DNA of 64,000 nucleotides. Origin: Nereida ignava (GTDB taxonomy: Bacteria; Pseudomonadota; Alphaproteobacteria; Rhodobacterales; Rhodobacteraceae). This document shows, in pieces, positions 17,709-28,113 of the stretch. A program made the position numbers and the translations under genes. How positions within the stretch are numbered: position 1 is the stretch's first letter; each line of letters starts with the position of its first letter. The notes beneath the pieces were generated by a model, which saw nothing but the letters and a program-made list of their open reading frames with translations, was not told the DNA's origin and made no database searches. Location of the stretch: the NCBI RefSeq assembly GCF_001049735.1, contig NZ_CVPC01000002.1:310001-374000 (forward strand). The letters are read 5' to 3'.

Positions 17709-20540
17709 CTATTTAGACCCAAGGCTCCACCAACCGCGGCGTTTGGGCTTTGGTGCGACTTCTTCTACCACCGGCTCGGCAGCAGGTTCTGCTGTTGGCG
17801 TAGGTGTTGGTGCCGGTGTCGGCTCTGCCTTCTCAATAGGGGCTTCTGCCGCTTTAGCGGCCTCTGCCTCTGCTGCTTTTTGAGCTGCAGTTTTACGTGG
17901 CTTACGAACGCGCTTGGGCTTTTCAGCAGGCACTTCTTCAGCCGTGTCTGCTTTTGTATCAGCCGAAGCCTCAGCAGTGCTCTCTGATTTGGCAGCCTCT
18001 GCCTCCGCCGTTTCGGCCGCTTTTTGAGCCGCAGTTTTACGTGGCTTACTAACACGCTTGGGCTTTTCTGCAGGCGTGTCTGCGGCAGGCTCTACAGCCG
18101 CTTCGGGTGTTTCAGCTCCAGTCTCTGTTTCCACTTCCGCAGTAGGCGCAGTGTTCTCTGGCGTCTCAGTAGGCTCTTCTGAACTTTCAGCAGATTTACG
18201 ACCTCGACCACGACCACCACGGCTGCGGGTCCGGCGCGGCTTTTCTTTCGGCTCGGCCTCATCAGAAGGCGCATCAGCATCAGAGGTTGCTGTCTCAGCG
18301 GACTCTGCAGCTTCACCTTCGCCGTCCTCCGACGTTTGTGCAGCTGCGTTTTCTTCTGAACGCGCCTCATCCGAATTCCCACCCCGACGGCGGCGACGGC
18401 GACGACGGCGTTTTTTGGGCTGCGCCTCACCATCTACTTCCGCCTCTGGCGCTGTGCTCGCCTCAGACGAATCATCAGAAATCTCGGCTTCGTCTTCAGC
18501 GTCATCGATATCAGCCATAATCGAGGCATCCACAGACACAACGGCCGGTGCAATTTTCGTCACAACACGCGACGCAGTCTTGAATTTCTCAATGCTGAAA
18601 TCGGGGCTTACCAAAGTTGGATCGCCTTCGATGCGCACGGACATGCCGTAACGCGTTTCGATCTGCGCGATGTGCTCGCGCTTCATATTCATCAAGAAGT
18701 TGGCAATACCAACGGGACATTTCACCAGCACTTCTTTGGTACGACCGCGAACGCCCTCTTCCTCGAGTTGGCGCAAGATCGACAGACCCGTGCTGTCATC
18801 GGAACGGATCAGGCCTGTGCCATGGCATGACGCACACGGCTGCGTGGTAGCTTCAAGCATTCCGGGGCGCAGACGCTGACGGGACATTTCCATCAAACCG
18901 AAGCCAGAAATGCGGCCCACTTGAATGCGCGCACGATCTGTTTTCAGTTTGTCTTTCATCCGTTTTTCAACGGCGATGTTGTTGCGACGCTCGTCCATAT
19001 CGATGAAATCAATAACGATCAGGCCCGCAAGGTCGCGCAACCGAAGTTGACGGGCAACTTCATCAGCGGCTTCAAGGTTGGTTTTGAGCGCGGTTTGCTC
19101 AATGCTGCTTTCTTTGGTCGCGCGGCCAGAGTTTACGTCCACCGCAACAAGCGCCTCGGTCACACCGATCACGATATACCCACCCGATGGCAGCTGAACT
19201 GTCGGGTTAAACATGCCGGCCAGATAGGTCTCAACCTGATGGCGTGCAAACAGCGGAAGGCTGTCTTCATAGCGCTTCACGTTTTTGGCGTGGCTCGGCA
19301 TGATCATTTTCATGAAGTCTTTGGCCGTGCGGTAACCGCCCTCGCCCTCAACAAGTACTTCATCGATATCGCGGTTATAAAGATCGCGGATCGAACGCTT
19401 GATCAGATTGCCTTCCTCATAAATCGCGGCGGGCGCCATCGATTTCAGGGTAAGCGAGCGAATTTGCTCCCAAAGGCGCTGCAAATATTCATAATCGCGC
19501 TTGATCTCGGATTTGGTCCGCTTGGCACCGGCCGTACGCACGATCAGGCCGGCACCTTCTGGTACCAGAATCTCATTAGCAATTTCTTTGAGCTTTTTGC
19601 GATCAGGCGCGTTGGTGATCTTGCGGCTGATCCCACCGCCGCGAGCGGTATTTGGCATCAAGACGCAATAGCGACCCGCAAGCGACAAATACGTGGTCAG
19701 CGCAGCACCCTTGTTGCCGCGTTCTTCTTTTACGACCTGCACCAAAAGAATTTGGCGGACGTTCACGACTTCTTGGATTTTATAGCGGCGCGGGCGAGGT
19801 TTGCGCACAGGGCGCACATCTTCGCTGTCGTCTTCTTCTGCAACAGATTCGATACCATCATCTTTGGCCGTTGCATCAACTTCCGTATTGTCGCTTTCGT
19901 CAGCCGCTTCAGCTTCCTCGGAAGCATCAACAGCTTCGCTGGCATCATCTTCAGCAGCAGACGCATCATCCGCGTTGCTTTCTGCGTCGGTAGTACCTTC
20001 TGCGTCAGCTTCGGCTTGCGCAGGCGTTTCAACCTGCTCGGCCTCTGGCGTTACGGCCTCTGTAGCAGCTGCATCGGTTTCCAACGGTGCATCAGATGAC
20101 ACTGCTTCATCGGCTTCAGTAGCTAATTCAGCCGTGACTACCGCATCATCTGACTTAACCTCAGCTGCTTTTGAGCGGCCACGGCCACCGCGCCTGCGGC
20201 CCCGTTTAGGCTTGCTCTCTTCTTCCTCTTCCTGTGCTTTCAGGCTGTCTGTGTATGCTTTTTCTTCAGCAATCAGCGCTTCGCGGTCAGCGACAGGGAT
20301 CTGATAGTAATCGGGATGAATTTCGCTGAACGCGAGGAAGCCGTGACGGTTTCCACCGTAATCAACGAACGCCGCCTGCAAGGACGGCTCAACACGTGTT
20401 ACTTTTGCAAGGTAGATGTTGCCAGCGAGCTGGCGTTTGTTTTCTGATTCAAAGTCGAATTCCTCAACTTTGTTTCCATCAACCACAACAACGCGGGTTT
20501 CTTCCGCGTGGGTGGCGTCAATAAGCATTTTCTTAGGCAT
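17709..20540 (-). CDS. rne: Ribonuclease E
   Basis: A 943-residue endoribonuclease, the core of the RNA degradosome. The start MPKKMLIDATH at 20540 is typical; an ATG five codons upstream is less likely. The S1 domain is split by a long acidic, Ala/Glu-rich insert (about residues 95-260). The catalytic DNase-I-like part has ALVAVDVNSGRA and GLIVIDFIDM with the metal-binding Asp residues, and the zinc link is CASCHGTG. The C-terminal 350 residues are low-complexity and contain an arginine run (KKRRRRRRRRRGG) and repeated lysine/proline segments (EKPKRV.KPRKTAAQKA, twice), likely RNA- and partner-binding. The gene has a long upstream leader. Confidence 0.95.
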   Translation of the reverse strand: MPKKMLIDATHAEETRVVVVDGNKVEEFDFESENKRQLAGNIYLAKVTRVEPSLQAAFVDYGGNRHGFLAFSEIHPDYYQIPVADREALIAEEKAYTDSLKAQEEEEESKPKRGRRRGGRGRSKAAEVKSDDAVVTAELATEADEAVSSDAPLETDAAATEAVTPEAEQVETPAQAEADAEGTTDAESNADDASAAEDDASEAVDASEEAEAADESDNTEVDATAKDDGIESVAEEDDSEDVRPVRKPRPRRYKIQEVVNVRQILLVQVVKEERGNKGAALTTYLSLAGRYCVLMPNTARGGGISRKITNAPDRKKLKEIANEILVPEGAGLIVRTAGAKRTKSEIKRDYEYLQRLWEQIRSLTLKSMAPAAIYEEGNLIKRSIRDLYNRDIDEVLVEGEGGYRTAKDFMKMIMPSHAKNVKRYEDSLPLFARHQVETYLAGMFNPTVQLPSGGYIVIGVTEALVAVDVNSGRATKESSIEQTALKTNLEAADEVARQLRLRDLAGLIVIDFIDMDERRNNIAVEKRMKDKLKTDRARIQVGRISGFGLMEMSRQRLRPGMLEATTQPCASCHGTGLIRSDDSTGLSILRQLEEEGVRGRTKEVLVKCPVGIANFLMNMKREHIAQIETRYGMSVRIEGDPTLVSPDFSIEKFKTASRVVTKIAPAVVSVDASIMADIDDAEDEAEISDDSSEASTAPEAEVDGEAQPKKRRRRRRRRRGGNSDEARSEENAAAQTSEDGEGEAAESAETATSDADAPSDEAEPKEKPRRTRSRGGRGRGRKSAESSEEPTETPENTAPTAEVETETGAETPEAAVEPAADTPAEKPKRVSKPRKTAAQKAAETAEAEAAKSESTAEASADTKADTAEEVPAEKPKRVRKPRKTAAQKAAEAEAAKAAEAPIEKAEPTPAPTPTPTAEPAAEPVVEEVAPKPKRRGWWSLGSK

Positions 20541-21022
20541 TTTATCCGTTCGCACCGTCCCAAACGCCGATCACGCCTATCAGGCGGAGACCTGAGGCGA
20601 GATGAAGTGGAAGGGATTGGGTGTCTGTCTATGGCGAAACGCGGCCGATCAAGCGGGAGAGCAGATGCACGAACAGGCAAACCGTAATGGTCTGTCAACT
20701 GCTGTGCTCGGCCTTTTTGCCCGTCTCTGGCGCGCGTCATCGCGTTTCTTCTCCGACACATAACGTCGCCTCAAATCGTGGGGGACGCGGTGCCAATTAT
20801 CTCACGCGGCGCTGCTTTTGGCGGCAATCGCGTGCGTTCTAGTGGGTCAATGACCCGCAATCGGTCTGTCAGGTTGGTCGCGAGATTTCTCAGGGACAGG
20901 TCAGACAGCGAAACTCATATCGCAGCACCCGAGCTGTCTGCTTTGGCCTGCGTATCTAGATAGTAGGTATGAAGCGCCATAATTACAATGCTAAACCGAC
21001 GCACCACCCCGCAGTTTAGGTG
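20541..21022 (-). promoter_or_regulatory. Long untranslated leader/promoter region of rne
   Basis: About 480 bases without a convincing gene separate rne from dctD on the same strand. It is rich in inverted repeats: the perfect palindrome GGGTCAATGACCC (20844-20856), a CAGG/CCTG hairpin near 20575-20595, and GTCTG/CAGAC pairing across 20870-20920. Rne autoregulates through its own 5' leader in Escherichia coli, so a structured leader fits; I see no sequence similarity to that element and claim only the structure. Confidence 0.4.
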
Positions 21023-22354
21023 TCAGCCCAAATATTCAGATCTTTGCAGTCCGTATTTGGCCATTTTTTCATTCAAGGTCCGGCGCGGCAGACACAACTC
21101 ATCCATTACGGACACGATGCTGCCCTTGTGGCGGCGCATGGTGTTATCGATCAACATCCGTTCAAACGCCTCAACGTATTCCTTAAGCGGCTTTCCTTCG
21201 GTGGTCATGACTGGTGCCATTTCCTCGGCGTCGCTCATCAGAAGTGATGTGATGCTACTATTTTCACGCCGGTTTTGCAGCACTGCGCGTTCAGCCGCAT
21301 TAATCAACTGACGTACGTTTCCGGGCCATGGGGCTTGCAGCAATTGTGCGGCTTCTTGCGCGCTAACTTTGGGCGCGTCACAGCCGTATTCATCAGCGTA
21401 TTGTTCCGCCAAACGCGTGAAAAGCGTCAGGATGTCTTCGCCGCGTTTACGCAATGGCGGAACAGTAATACGTAAAGCGGTAAGCCTGTAAAACAAATCT
21501 GGCCGTAGCGCGTCCTCAACAGTTCGCCCCTGCTCTTGCAGATTACAAATGGCAACGATCCGTGTCTCGGCAGGTGTGCCTTGCTCATTTATGACACTCA
21601 ACAAACGGGCCTGTGCCGCGTCACTAAGTGCTTCAATATCCTCAAGCACCAGCGTGCCACCGCGCGCTTCTTCAACTGCGCAAATACGGCCATCCTCTGA
21701 GGCATCAAAAAGGCGTTTCATCAACGCATCTTCATCAACACCACCACAACTGACCAACACAAACTTCTTCGCCGCGCGTGCACCAACCGCATGAAGGGCG
21801 TGGGCGACAAGCGTTTTGCCCGTCCCCGTTTCACCGTCGATCAGCACATGACCGTCGGCCTGCCCCAGATCCAAAATATCTTCCTTAAGACGCGCCATCA
21901 CCGGCGATGCACCGATCAACTTTTTCATCAGCGCGCCGCCGTCAGACAGCTCGCGACGCAGCGCACGGTTATCAAGCGTTAAGCGCCGCGCCCGCGCAGC
22001 GCGCTTGGCTAAATCGGACATCGTTTCAGGATTGAACGGCTTTTCAAGAAAATCAAACGCCCCGACCCGCATCGCCTCGACGGCCATGGGCACATCGCCG
22101 TGGCCCGTGATCATGATAACAGGAAGTGCACTGTCGGTGCACATCAACCGCTTGAGGAATTGCATACCGTCCATGCCGGGCATCCGGATGTCACTGACCA
22201 CAATACCGGGGTAATCAGGCGCAATGCCTTTCAACGCGTCTTCCGCGCTGGCGAATGTTTCAGTCTCATATCCCGACAGTGCCAACCATTGGCTTATGGA
22301 CTGACGCATGTCCTTTTCATCATCAACAATCGCGATCTTCATCGGCTTAGCCAT
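21023..22354 (-). CDS. dctD: DctD-like response regulator, GAFTGA motif missing
   Basis: A 443-residue NtrC-type regulator: receiver domain (phosphorylation Asp about 55 in VVSDIRMPGMDG), AAA+ domain (Walker A GETGTGKT, about 174-181), and a Fis-type DNA-binding helix-turn-helix near the C-terminus (RRTLNEKMAKYGLQ). The AAA+ domain is abnormal: the segment between CGGVDEDALMKRLFDASE and EEARGGTLVLEDIE is short and lacks GAFTGA, needed to contact sigma-54, and Walker B reads LEDI instead of LDEI. It therefore probably does not activate sigma-54 promoters in the standard way. It follows dctB by 30 bases. The AAGGATG site supports the start at 22354. Confidence 0.85.
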   Translation of the reverse strand: MAKPMKIAIVDDEKDMRQSISQWLALSGYETETFASAEDALKGIAPDYPGIVVSDIRMPGMDGMQFLKRLMCTDSALPVIMITGHGDVPMAVEAMRVGAFDFLEKPFNPETMSDLAKRAARARRLTLDNRALRRELSDGGALMKKLIGASPVMARLKEDILDLGQADGHVLIDGETGTGKTLVAHALHAVGARAAKKFVLVSCGGVDEDALMKRLFDASEDGRICAVEEARGGTLVLEDIEALSDAAQARLLSVINEQGTPAETRIVAICNLQEQGRTVEDALRPDLFYRLTALRITVPPLRKRGEDILTLFTRLAEQYADEYGCDAPKVSAQEAAQLLQAPWPGNVRQLINAAERAVLQNRRENSSITSLLMSDAEEMAPVMTTEGKPLKEYVEAFERMLIDNTMRRHKGSIVSVMDELCLPRRTLNEKMAKYGLQRSEYLG

Positions 22355-22384
22355 GGGGCATCCTTATTGGGTCTGACGCACGCC

Positions 22385-24184
22385 CTACTCGGCGGCGTCG
22401 CCTTTTTCGCCCTCTGCGCGATAAATGGGAAGGACCACCTCGAAAACAGCCCCCCCATTGGCGGCATTCCGCGCGGTCAGCCGCCCGCCAAGGTCTGTGA
22501 CAATCCCCGAACTAATCGCAAGTCCCAAACCAACACCATCTCCCGGCTGTTTTGTGGTGTAAAACGGCTCAAATAGATCATCGAGGTTTTCAATTCCCTG
22601 ACCGTTATCACGCACGGCCAAAAGCACCTGTTCGCCCGATGTAAGCAGAATATCCACGGCCGCGGTGTCAGACGCATTTGTTGCGTCAAATGCGTTGCGC
22701 AGCAGGTTGATGATGACTTGCTCAAGGCGCAGCCTATCCCCAAGCACGATAGCGGGCGATTGGGGCAATGTCTTCGTGATACGAATTTTGCGTGCTTTAA
22801 GTTGCGGCTCCATAATAGCCAAGGCGGACGTTACCGCGTCGCGCATATCAACCGGCGCAAGACTGTCCCCTGCTTTACGGGCATAGGATTTAAGCTGTCG
22901 CGTGATCGCGCCCATCCGCTCGATCAAATCATCGATACGCCGAAAACTGACAATCGCCTCTTCGGCGCGTTTACGTTCAAGCAATAGCTTGGCACCTGCA
23001 AGGTATGTTTTCATCGCAGCGAGCGGCTGGTTCAGCTCGTGACTGACGGCGGCGGACATCTCACCCAAGGCCGCCAATTTTGAGGACTGGGCCAAAGTCT
23101 GCTCTGCGCTTTTTAGGTCAGCCTGCACGCGCTGGCGCTCTGCGATCTCTTGCTGAAGTCGTGTGTTCAGGCTGCGCAATTCAGCCGATTCTTGCTGAAA
23201 ACCACGGGCCTGAGCCACAGAGCGGCGGTTCATCAAATAGAACGCCAGCGCCAAAAGCATGGCGAAACCCATAATCTCAAGGGCTAAGACGCCGTTTACT
23301 TGTTCACGAACAGACGTGTAGCCGGTAAAACTGATCAAGCGCCAACCTCGAAAGGGAATACGCGCCTCTTGGCGCATCACACCCTGCCCGCTCAGCAATG
23401 CCCGCGACGCAGGCCCCCACTGGCTGGTGCTTTCGATGGCCCTTTCGATCGCAGAAGTTGCGGGCACAAGCTCAAGCGCCGATTGCTCGGATTTGCCCCG
23501 CCACCGCGGCTCGGTCGATAAAATCACCTGCCCCGTACTGTCTGCCAAAAACACCGCGTCAAAAATCCCAGCCCATGAACGTTCGAATTTACTGAGATCA
23601 ACCTCAACCGAGATCACACCAAGCCGCTCACTGCCAACAGTCACACTGCGGGTATAGCGAAACTCAAACCCAACACCGTCTTGGGGCGTAACTGTAAAGA
23701 CCGTCTCGGTTGACCGCAGGGCATCCACAAAATACGGCTCGGACCGGTGGTTTGAGCCAAGTTTAACCCGTTCTGTCGTCGCAACAGTGCGGCCTTCACG
23801 GTCCAAAAGGCTGAGCGACGCCGCACCGATTTCATCAACGAACGACAACAGCCGCTGCGTTGTCTGCGTGTAATCCGCCGAATTAAGCGCCGAAATAAGC
23901 GTGGGATCGCGCGCCAAAAGCTGGGGCACGATCGAATTGCGCTGCAGTTCTGACAGAATATTCGCAGAGTAAAGCGCCAGCCGAAGTTCCGCACGGTTGC
24001 GCGTGGTTTCCGTAAATCGTTGTGTCAGCGTAACATTGGTAAACCAAATCGTAACGCCCGCAAAAACAAACAGCGCAAACAGCAACAGCCGCACACGCCA
24101 ACCAACAGAGCCAGCCGCAGCCGCCACACGGGCAGCCGCAATACCGCGCTGCGGTCTGATTTCAGGGGTCGGAGTGCTTACCAT
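22385..24184 (-). CDS. dctB: DctB-like sensor histidine kinase
   Basis: A 599-residue membrane sensor. A helix at about 28-48 and a second at about 295-315 bracket a periplasmic Cache-type sensor domain. A coiled coil (about 320-365) leads to the kinase core: phospho-acceptor His in SAAVSHELNQPLAAMK, N box QVIINLLRNAFDATN, G boxes DNGQGIENL and GDGVGLGLAISSG. DctB proteins sense C4-dicarboxylates such as succinate; the TRAP or DctA transporter they usually control is not in this window, so the ligand is inferred only. Co-transcribed with dctD. Confidence 0.88.
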   Translation of the reverse strand: MVSTPTPEIRPQRGIAAARVAAAAGSVGWRVRLLLFALFVFAGVTIWFTNVTLTQRFTETTRNRAELRLALYSANILSELQRNSIVPQLLARDPTLISALNSADYTQTTQRLLSFVDEIGAASLSLLDREGRTVATTERVKLGSNHRSEPYFVDALRSTETVFTVTPQDGVGFEFRYTRSVTVGSERLGVISVEVDLSKFERSWAGIFDAVFLADSTGQVILSTEPRWRGKSEQSALELVPATSAIERAIESTSQWGPASRALLSGQGVMRQEARIPFRGWRLISFTGYTSVREQVNGVLALEIMGFAMLLALAFYLMNRRSVAQARGFQQESAELRSLNTRLQQEIAERQRVQADLKSAEQTLAQSSKLAALGEMSAAVSHELNQPLAAMKTYLAGAKLLLERKRAEEAIVSFRRIDDLIERMGAITRQLKSYARKAGDSLAPVDMRDAVTSALAIMEPQLKARKIRITKTLPQSPAIVLGDRLRLEQVIINLLRNAFDATNASDTAAVDILLTSGEQVLLAVRDNGQGIENLDDLFEPFYTTKQPGDGVGLGLAISSGIVTDLGGRLTARNAANGGAVFEVVLPIYRAEGEKGDAAE

Positions 24185-24219
24185 GACCGTAACTTACCAA
24201 AGCCACGGGCCCTGCCAAG

Positions 24220-24888
24220 TCATGCAGCGACTGTGGCCTCAACCAACGCGCGGAACATCGCCTGTCCGTCTGTGCCACCATGCAATGCGTCAATGGCCCG
24301 CTCAGGATGCGGCATCATGCCCAGAACACGGCGATTTTCAGACAGAACGCCCGCGATATTATCAACACTGCCGTTCAGGGGCGCGCTGTAGCGAAACGCG
24401 ACGCGATCTTCATCAACCAAACGCGCCGCAAGCGATGCATCCGCCACGTAGTTGCCGTCATGATGAGCCACTGGGATACGCAATGCACCACCCGCACGGT
24501 AGCCGATCGTGAATGCTGAATTTTCAGTTTCTACTTTTAAATCAATGGTTTTCGATACGAACTTAAGGCCCGAATTACGCATCAACGCGCCTGGAAGCAG
24601 ACCCGTTTCAGTAAGCACTTGAAAACCGTTGCATACGCCCAAAACGTAACCACCGGCTTCGGCGTGGCGCACCACTGCTTGGCAAATGGGCGACTGCGCT
24701 GCGATGGCACCGCACCGCAAATAGTCACCGAACGAGAAACCACCCGGCACAGCAACCAGATCAACCCCTTCGGGCAAATCGGCGTCTTTGTGCCAAACCA
24801 TGTGAACATCGGCACCCGCCTGCTCAAGCGCGACTTTCATGTCGCGGTCACAGTTAGACCCGGGGAAAACAATGACAGCAGCGCGCAT
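24220..24888 (-). CDS. purQ: Phosphoribosylformylglycinamidine synthase subunit PurQ
   Basis: A 222-residue glutaminase that feeds ammonia to PurL in step four of purine synthesis. Class I amidotransferase features: [17 protein letters not shown], nucleophile Cys in [13 protein letters not shown], and the His/Glu pair in [11 protein letters not shown]. It follows purS by three bases. PurL itself is not in the window. Confidence 0.95.
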   Translation of the reverse strand: MRAAVIVFPGSNCDRDMKVALEQAGADVHMVWHKDADLPEGVDLVAVPGGFSFGDYLRCGAIAAQSPICQAVVRHAEAGGYVLGVCNGFQVLTETGLLPGALMRNSGLKFVSKTIDLKVETENSAFTIGYRAGGALRIPVAHHDGNYVADASLAARLVDEDRVAFRYSAPLNGSVDNIAGVLSENRRVLGMMPHPERAIDALHGGTDGQAMFRALVEATVAA

Positions 24889-24891
24889 GAC

Positions 24892-25122
24892 TTACAGAAC
24901 CTCGATGGTGTAGGATTCGATAACTGTGTTCGCCAATAGCTTTTCACACATCTGGCCGATTGTTGCCTCGTCTGTACCATCCGCCAGATCCAACTCGATC
25001 ACTTTGCCCTGACGCACACCGTCGACACCCGCAAAACCAATCGCTCCAAGCGCATGCTTTACGGCCTCGCCCTGTGGGTCAAGAACGCCGTTTTTCAACA
25101 TAACATGAACACGTGCTTTCAT
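24892..25122 (-). CDS. purS: Phosphoribosylformylglycinamidine synthase subunit PurS
   Basis: A 76-residue subunit that bridges PurQ and small PurL in the three-part FGAM synthase. It has the family start MKARVHVMLKNGVLDPQG and the GFAGVDGVRQGKVIELDL strand. Located between purC (75-base gap with a GGGCC/GGCCC hairpin but no T-run) and purQ. Confidence 0.94.
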   Translation of the reverse strand: MKARVHVMLKNGVLDPQGEAVKHALGAIGFAGVDGVRQGKVIELDLADGTDEATIGQMCEKLLANTVIESYTIEVL

Positions 25123-25197
25123 TTTCGAGGTCTCTTTTCTTGTAAATCAGGTTCTTGAGTTTGACAGGGCCACCAAGGGCCCCGCTTGAATAGCAGA

Positions 25198-25959
25198 TCA
25201 ATTAACCAATGTTGGCTTTGACGCGGGGCTTACGTTTGCCGGCAACACACCAAGGCGACGGGCCACTTCGGTATAGGCGTCAGCCAAGTTACCAAGGTCA
25301 CGACGGAAAACATCTTTATCGAGCTTTTGACCCGTCTTTTGATCCCACAAACGACAGCTGTCAGGACTAATCTCATCGGCGACCACAAGACGTTGGAATT
25401 CATTATCCCAAACGCGGCCAATCTCGATTTTGAAGTCCACAAGCGTGATACCGACGCCGTGCATCAGACCGGACATAAAGTCGTTCACGCGCAAGGCCAA
25501 AGCGACCATATCGTCCAAGTCTTGCTGGCTCGCCCAGCCAAAAGCGATGATGTGCTCTTCAGCCACAAGCGGGTCACCAAGTGAGTCGTCTTTGTAGCAA
25601 AACTCAATGATCGGGCGCGGCAATGTCGCCCCCTCTTCCAGACCAAGACGCTTGCAAATTGATCCCGCAGCACGGTTGCGCACAATCACTTCCAGCGGGA
25701 TAATCTCGCACTGGCGAATAAGCTGTTCGCGCATGTTCAGGCGTTTCAAAAAGTGCGTTGGCACACCGATGCTGGCAAGGCCTACCATAAAGTATTCGGA
25801 CAGGCGGTTATTCAACACACCCTTCCCTTCAATCACGTCTTTCTTCTCGGCGTTGAACGCAGTTGCGTCGTCTTTGAAGTACTGCACAAATGTGCCCGGC
25901 TCGGGGCCTTCATACAGAATTTTGGCTTTGCCTTCGTAGATCAGTTTGCGACGCGCCAT
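25198..25959 (-). CDS. purC: SAICAR synthase PurC
   Basis: A 253-residue enzyme joining aspartate to CAIR in purine synthesis. Start at 25959 gives [18 protein letters not shown], the family N-terminus; the open frame extends upstream but without similarity. Signature blocks: [15 protein letters not shown] and [10 protein letters not shown]. First enzyme of the purC-purS-purQ run. The small membrane-protein frame upstream overlaps its first 50 bases. Confidence 0.94.
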   Translation of the reverse strand: MARRKLIYEGKAKILYEGPEPGTFVQYFKDDATAFNAEKKDVIEGKGVLNNRLSEYFMVGLASIGVPTHFLKRLNMREQLIRQCEIIPLEVIVRNRAAGSICKRLGLEEGATLPRPIIEFCYKDDSLGDPLVAEEHIIAFGWASQQDLDDMVALALRVNDFMSGLMHGVGITLVDFKIEIGRVWDNEFQRLVVADEISPDSCRLWDQKTGQKLDKDVFRRDLGNLADAYTEVARRLGVLPANVSPASKPTLVN

Positions 25960-26101
25960 CGTGCGGGGTCTCCGTTCCGATCGGGTCTTTTGGGACATCA
26001 CCGCCCATACCCCGATATTTGCGATCCTCATACGCCAACTGCTGCGTCCTCGCAAGCACCACGAAACATAGCCAAATGGCAAACGGGACAATTTGAGGCA
26101 T
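25910..26101 (-). CDS. Possible 63-residue membrane protein overlapping the purC start
   Basis: A frame starting at ATG 26101 has a perfect AGAGGA site four bases upstream. It encodes [20 protein letters not shown], a single membrane helix, followed by a polar tail ([17 protein letters not shown]). It ends inside purC in another frame, overlapping by 50 bases. The strong ribosome site and the helix argue for a real gene; the overlap argues against. If real, it would be translated just before PurC. Function unknown. Confidence 0.4.
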   Translation of the reverse strand: MPQIVPFAIWLCFVVLARTQQLAYEDRKYRGMGGDVPKDPIGTETPHDGASQTDLRRQSQNSV

Positions 26102-26216
26102 TTTATCCTCTGGGCGATTGAAGTCTTTATCATGTTGTTTAGACAAGACGCCCTAAGGTCGGCCGGATGTAGCCGGCACCGGTTGCGCCTGTGGCCGAAA
26201 TACTTTGGAGAAATAT

Positions 26217-28103
26217 GTGAGCACCACCTTGCCCAACACCCAACCAGCGCCGCGACGCTGGCGGCTGCAAGACATTGCCCGCCGAATTGCGCCGCTCGGG
26301 GTTACAGGGCTTTGCATTTGGTGGATCAGTCAATCTGCGGGCCTTCCCACGTGGGATGAACTTACGCGTGCCTTTTTAGAAATAGGCCTGCTCAATTGGA
26401 TCATTGCGTACGGTTTCACTGCCCTAAGCCTGTCCGCGGTGGCGGGCTATGATGCGGTCTGGCACCGAGTTTTGCGCACGGGTATCAGCCGGCAACTTGC
26501 GCGGCGAAGCGGCTTCATGGCTGTTGCACTTGGCCAAGCGTTGGGCGCAAGCGCGTTCATCGGTGCGTTTATACGTTGGCAAGTTGTAGGGCCAATGACA
26601 GTGCGCACAACGGGCATGCTAACGGCATGCGTCGCACTTAGCTTCATTATGATGTGGGGCATTCTTACTGCGCTTGCCTCTGCTATTTTTGCGCACAACG
26701 CATATGTTTTGGTGGCCGGATTAGGCGCCATTGCCGCTATGGCCGGTGCTTGGGCACTTTGGCGGCTTGACGTTATTCCAGCACGGTTAACCGATAAGCT
26801 GTCTGATTTAGCCGTGCCCCAAAACCGTGACTGGGCATGGTTGATGATCTGCGCAGCGGTTGACACCCTCGCGGCCGCGGCCGCTTTGTGGGTGCTTTTG
26901 CCGGACAGCGTTACGATAGGGCTTTGGCACCTTTACCCGATCTACATGGCCGCACTTGGCGCTGCACTTTTGTCAAACACCCCGTCGGGTTTGGGGCCGT
27001 TTGACCTTGCGATCTTGGCTGCTTTTGCGACTACCAATGCGCCAGAAGTCATGATCAGTCTTATCGCATTCCGCGTGGTTTATTACGCAACCCCAGCCAT
27101 GATCGCCGCCGTACTATTCGGAATTATGAAGGTCTTTGCGCCCGCCAACAGCTTTTACGCCGAGCGTCCAAACAACGATGCCTTGCACGCGGCCCATGCT
27201 GCAGCACGCAGCGAAAGCCTTTTGATGCGCCACCCTGAAAGCGAAGCCGTCTATACAGCAGCGAACCACCGCCCCAAATGGCTGGTGCGCCGTCTTACAT
27301 CCGCGTTGGTCGCTCTGTTTGATCCCCTCTCAGGTCCAGCACGGCCCATCGACTTTGAGGCGCTGCGCAAAGCGGCCCTGCAAACGGGCCACCACGCAGT
27401 AATTTACAAGTGTAACGCGCAGACCGCGCAGCGGGCACGCAACAATGGCTGGCAAGTCCTGCACATGTCCGATGATGCAGTTGTTGACACACGTATGCCG
27501 CTCAACACAGCTGGGTCAAATTTCCGTCAATTGCGCCGCAAACTGAAGTCCGCCACCCAGGAAAACGTGGTCATTACCAATGCATATTCCACCCTGCCTG
27601 CCGCGCAAATGGAGGCGCTTAACGCAGCATGGGTCGCTCAAAATGCGCGCGAATACGGCTTTTCTATGGGGACCTTTTGCACCGAATGGATGGCGGAGCA
27701 AATCGTGTTTCTGGCCTATCAAAACGATAAACTCGTCGGATTCATCAGCTTTCACGCAGGTGATATTGACCCACAGAATGGCAAAAGCCGCCACTGGACC
27801 CTCGACCTTTTGCGAGCACATCCAAACGCACCAACCGGTACGGCCCACGCGATGATCACCCAAGCGCTACGCGATGCACATGACAGCGGTGTTTATGCAG
27901 TTTCACTTGCCTCTGCGCCCCCTCCCAAGGCCGAGCAAACATGGCTCCACCGCGTCCTGAGACCTTTAAAGAACCAAGGCCTGCGCCAATTCAAATCATG
28001 CTTTGGCCCTGCGTGGAAACCGCTTTATCTATGCGCGCCATCCAGACGTGCGCTGGCCATAGGTGGGGCCGAAGTTTTGCGCGCCATTCGGTCTGCCAGC
28101 TAA
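26217..28103 (+). CDS. MprF-like membrane protein with DUF2156 (GNAT) domain
   Basis: A 628-residue protein with two halves. Residues about 15-330 are multi-helix membrane sequence like the flippase part of MprF (early [15 protein letters not shown]). Residues about 370-620 are a DUF2156 acyltransferase-like domain ([15 protein letters not shown], then [11 protein letters not shown]). In MprF this domain moves an amino acid from aminoacyl-tRNA to phosphatidylglycerol. The protein is shorter than classical MprF (near 840), having fewer membrane helices. A GTG at 26217 with GGAG six bases before it is the best start; a TTG at 26205 is an alternative. Confidence 0.78.
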   Translation: MSTTLPNTQPAPRRWRLQDIARRIAPLGVTGLCIWWISQSAGLPTWDELTRAFLEIGLLNWIIAYGFTALSLSAVAGYDAVWHRVLRTGISRQLARRSGFMAVALGQALGASAFIGAFIRWQVVGPMTVRTTGMLTACVALSFIMMWGILTALASAIFAHNAYVLVAGLGAIAAMAGAWALWRLDVIPARLTDKLSDLAVPQNRDWAWLMICAAVDTLAAAAALWVLLPDSVTIGLWHLYPIYMAALGAALLSNTPSGLGPFDLAILAAFATTNAPEVMISLIAFRVVYYATPAMIAAVLFGIMKVFAPANSFYAERPNNDALHAAHAAARSESLLMRHPESEAVYTAANHRPKWLVRRLTSALVALFDPLSGPARPIDFEALRKAALQTGHHAVIYKCNAQTAQRARNNGWQVLHMSDDAVVDTRMPLNTAGSNFRQLRRKLKSATQENVVITNAYSTLPAAQMEALNAAWVAQNAREYGFSMGTFCTEWMAEQIVFLAYQNDKLVGFISFHAGDIDPQNGKSRHWTLDLLRAHPNAPTGTAHAMITQALRDAHDSGVYAVSLASAPPPKAEQTWLHRVLRPLKNQGLRQFKSCFGPAWKPLYLCAPSRRALAIGGAEVLRAIRSAS

Positions 28104-28113
28104 AGCCGCTCCT

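Noticed and set aside
18921-20099. Long plus-strand frame of 392 codons opposite rne
   Set aside because: It lies wholly antisense to the conserved catalytic part of RNase E and has no domain, ribosome site or signal; a shadow of codon bias.
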